Program-made: the position numbers and the translations under genes | In this document: piece by piece, positions 3,147-5,301 of the stretch | Numbering within the stretch: the first letter of the stretch is position 1 | How the letters are laid out: every line of letters begins with the position of its first letter | NCBI GenBank assembly: GCA_029213105.1 | Contig: JARGNS010000281.1 | Span: forward strand, 1-5,301 | Reading direction: 5' to 3' | DNA length: 5,301 bases | Source: Planctomycetota bacterium | GTDB lineage: Bacteria > Planctomycetota > PLA2 > JAEUHO01 | Notes under the pieces: generated by a model | Database searches by the model: none | What the model saw: only the letters and a program-made list of their open reading frames with translations | Told to the model about the DNA's origin: nothing

Positions 3147-5301
3147 GTTGCGCGTGCTCTACATCGTGTTCTGCATCGCACTGGGCATCGTGTGGCTGCG
3201 CGCGGGGCAGTTGCAGATCGTCGATGGCGCGCAGTGGGAGAAGATCGCCCGCGAGATGCGTCAGCATCATCAGCCGCTCGAGGCCCGGCGCGGATCGATC
3301 GTGAGCGCTGACGGCAAGACGCTGGCCGAGGACACCCACGCCTTCCAGCTCGCGATCGTGCCGTGGGAGTGGCAGCGCCGCGGGCGCGCCCGCTGTGCGG
3401 ATTGCGGCGCCATGTACTTCGAGCGCGGCACGCGCACCATCTACATCCCCCGTACGTGTTCCTGCGCCCGCCACACCCGCCGGGGCGCCTCCGGTCGTGC
3501 CTCCACGGATGCCTACCCCCGCACCGACGTGCCCCTGAAGGGGGGCGGTCGCCTCGAGAAGCTCCCGGACGGGGACGTGCGCGCGCTCGAGGAGGCCCTC
3601 GAGCTCGTTCCCGGGACGATCGCAGCCAAGGCCACGGCGCGCATCAAGCAGGTCGAGACGATCGTCGGCCGGATCGAGAAGCGGGCCCGCAAGAAGGGCG
3701 ACACATCCGTCTTCCTCGAGACCTACCTCAAGCAGCAGCGCGAGGATCTCCTCAAGCGTCGGTTCCTCATCTCCGGCCACGTCTCGGACGAGATCGCGCG
3801 CATGGTCCTCCCCGACGAGGATGGCCGCTACCGCGGGCTGCGCATGGTGAACACCCTGCGGCGGCACTACCCCCAGGGGGACTTCGCCCCGTGGTTGCTC
3901 GGCTGGACCTCCAAGATGCGCGACGGCGAGGAGGTGCGCACGCTGCGCAAGCGCTACGGCGAGGAGCGCATCACGCTGGAGACACGCTGGGGGCGGCGCG
4001 GCATCGAGCGCGCCTACAACGCCCAGCTCCACGGCATCCCCGGGGAGCAGGTCAAGCAACTCGACAAGCAGGGCCGCTTCACCAAGGTGCTCGACGACAC
4101 GCCGCCGCGCCCCGGCCACACCCTGCACGTCTCGGTGGACGTCGACGTCAGCCGTCAGGGCGAGGCGATCCTAGCCGATGTCGCCAAGCCCAACGACCAC
4201 GGCGAGTACTTCCCCGGGGGGCAGCCCTCGGCCGGCTTCGTGATGATCGATGCCTACACGGGCGAGATCCTCGTGTGGGCCGAGATCCCGCGCTTCGACC
4301 TCAACGAGGACCTCGGCAAGCTCTACGACAAGGACCGCGTGCTACCCAAGAAGCACCCCGAGGGCCTGCGCGTCTGGCAGCCCCGCACGCCGCTGCAGCC
4401 GTCGCTGGACATCGAGACCTGGCGCAGCCACATCATCGTGCCCGTGCCGCTGACCATGAGCCGCATCGGCCAGGTTGCCGTCGAGCCCGGCAGCACCATG
4501 AAGCCCCTCATCGGCTTGGCCATGCTCGCCAGCGGGCGCCCCCTGCCCATGGAGGGCTACGTCTGTGACGGCGGCAAGAACCCCGGTTGCCACCACTGCG
4601 GCAGCGTCGATCTCGAGCGCGCCATCTGCAAGTCCTGCAACCGCTACTTCGCCTTCTCGCTGCGCGACTCGAAGCACTGGCCCCACTACCGGACCGTCGT
4701 CGGCAGCTTCATCGACGGCCTCGGCTTCGGCCATCGGCCGACGAGCGAGTGCGCGGACTGGAGCCGGGGGCGCTGGCTCTGGAACTGGTACGACTTCCCC
4801 ATGGCCGAGGCCGTCGCGGCCGCCCAGGAGCGCCTGGACACCCAGTACGCGCCCAAGCTCGACGAGGACGGCAAGCCCGTGCCTACGGCCAAGCCCCTTC
4901 GTGCAGCACCGCGCCTCGAGCTGACGCTCTCCCGCCGCACCCCGGCGACGATCGCCGGCGACATGCCGCGCCTCGCGGCCAAGCTCGCCGCGCTCGGCGA
5001 CTGGGTCTCCAAACGTGCCGGCGTCGCGGACGTGCAGATCGCCGTGAGTCAGGAGCGGGTGGTGGGCCGCGACGTGACGCTGCGCTTCGTCGCACGCGCC
5101 GCCGGGCGCACCGGCTGGTTCGCCCTGCCCGGCGTCTCGCTGGGCGATCCCCTGCCGGGCTCCATCCATCGCATGGCACCCAACCGCACCACCGGGCTGC
5201 CGACCCGTGGCGTCGAGGGCGACATCGCCCGCGGAGGCCATGCCTGGTTCGAGATCACCTTCCCGCGCCGCATCGGCCGCACCGATCCGAGCACCCCGCC
5301 C
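3130..5301 (+). CDS. mrdA: Penicillin-binding protein 2 (class B transpeptidase), 3' end beyond window, with atypical inserts
   Basis: The frame from ATG 3130 stays open for 724 codons to the right edge, so the gene is partial. PBP2 cross-links peptidoglycan in the periplasm during elongation, paired with RodA. In order: membrane anchor (about 8-23), LQIVDG (28-33), pedestal motif RRGSI and DGKTLAED (53-68), an insert of about 130 residues, then HYPQGDFAPWLLGW (246-259) and RRGIERAYNAQLHGIPG (289-305). The transpeptidase domain has AGFVMIDAYTGEILVWAEIP (368-387), the nucleophile motif STMK (Ser455, Lys458) and SCN (Ser502, Asn504). The KTG motif is not seen by residue 724, although E. coli PBP2 is about 633 residues in total. 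The pedestal insert carries C89-x2-C92 and C110-x-C112-x2-H115; near the active site there is C487-x2-C490-x9-C500-x2-C503. From about 541 onward the sequence does not resemble a transpeptidase. The usual DRNG of the pedestal is SADG here. Family assignment is firm and the start is secure (GGAGG, 4-nt spacing). Position after mreD favours PBP2 over the division paralogue FtsI. Confidence 0.93.
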   Translation, partial: MRFQRRLRVLYIVFCIALGIVWLRAGQLQIVDGAQWEKIAREMRQHHQPLEARRGSIVSADGKTLAEDTHAFQLAIVPWEWQRRGRARCADCGAMYFERGTRTIYIPRTCSCARHTRRGASGRASTDAYPRTDVPLKGGGRLEKLPDGDVRALEEALELVPGTIAAKATARIKQVETIVGRIEKRARKKGDTSVFLETYLKQQREDLLKRRFLISGHVSDEIARMVLPDEDGRYRGLRMVNTLRRHYPQGDFAPWLLGWTSKMRDGEEVRTLRKRYGEERITLETRWGRRGIERAYNAQLHGIPGEQVKQLDKQGRFTKVLDDTPPRPGHTLHVSVDVDVSRQGEAILADVAKPNDHGEYFPGGQPSAGFVMIDAYTGEILVWAEIPRFDLNEDLGKLYDKDRVLPKKHPEGLRVWQPRTPLQPSLDIETWRSHIIVPVPLTMSRIGQVAVEPGSTMKPLIGLAMLASGRPLPMEGYVCDGGKNPGCHHCGSVDLERAICKSCNRYFAFSLRDSKHWPHYRTVVGSFIDGLGFGHRPTSECADWSRGRWLWNWYDFPMAEAVAAAQERLDTQYAPKLDEDGKPVPTAKPLRAAPRLELTLSRRTPATIAGDMPRLAAKLAALGDWVSKRAGVADVQIAVSQERVVGRDVTLRFVARAAGRTGWFALPGVSLGDPLPGSIHRMAPNRTTGLPTRGVEGDIARGGHAWFEITFPRRIGRTDPSTPP

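Noticed and set aside
2938..4128. A 396-codon open frame on the minus strand across mreD and mrdA
   Set aside because: It is antisense to clear MreD and PBP2 coding sequence, shows no domain, and such frames are common opposite GC-rich genes with few stop-like triplets.
3363..4568. A 401-codon + strand open frame inside mrdA
   Set aside because: Its Arg/Pro/Ala/His-rich translation is a frame-shifted reading of PBP2; the true frame carries STMK, SCN and pedestal motifs.
5179..5229. RTTGLPTRG and HAWFEIT near the window end read as a degenerate KTG and following strand of PBP2
   Set aside because: There is no Lys/His-Thr/Ser-Gly triad in the right context, and the preceding IGQG-type helix is missing. 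A chance resemblance is more likely, with the real motif downstream of the window.
4342..5241. A 299-codon minus-strand open frame opposite the end of mrdA
   Set aside because: The translation is low-complexity Ala/Gly/Arg/Val-rich and antisense to PBP2, and there is no sign of a separate gene.

Overview
The window carries the start of a cell-wall elongation (elongasome, rod-shape) cluster, all on the + strand, in the classical order mreB - mreC - mreD - mrdA (PBP2). The last gene runs off the right edge. The DNA is strongly GC-rich and the coding regions heavily prefer G or C in third codon positions. MreC and a PBP2 with an N-terminal membrane anchor suggest a diderm, peptidoglycan-making bacterium. 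MreB wording such as GIILNEPSVVAVKKGTN and the unusual inserts in PBP2 remind me of Planctomycetota (or a relative), but this is an impression from memory, not a search result.

Layout: 1-537 is a long stretch with no convincing gene, containing several inverted repeats, one of them a perfect 10-bp pair of arms at 2-11 and 71-80. mreB follows (538-1590). A 219-bp gap (1591-1809) separates mreB from mreC and holds two GC-rich hairpins, a possible sigma70-type promoter, a third hairpin at the predicted transcript start and a short dyad just before a strong ribosome binding site. mreC (1810-2640), mreD (2637-3146) and mrdA (3130-5301, open at the window end) then overlap one another, which implies translational coupling.

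How they work together: MreB filaments on the inner face of the membrane, linked through MreC and MreD, position and activate the PBP2 transpeptidase, which cross-links new glycan strands made by RodA. RodA is not in the window; the next gene downstream is a natural place to look for it.

The most unusual element is PBP2. The N-terminal anchor, the pedestal, the STMK motif (Ser455/Lys458) and the SCN motif (Ser502/Asn504) are clear. Three things are atypical: a Cys/His cluster (C89-x2-C92, C110-x-C112-x2-H115) in an insert of about 130 residues in the pedestal; a second cysteine pattern, CxxC-x9-CxxC (C487/C490/C500/C503), whose last pair encloses the SxN serine; and at least 180 residues after the SxN region with no recognisable KTG motif before the window ends at residue 724. 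I found no RNA gene, mobile element or CRISPR array.
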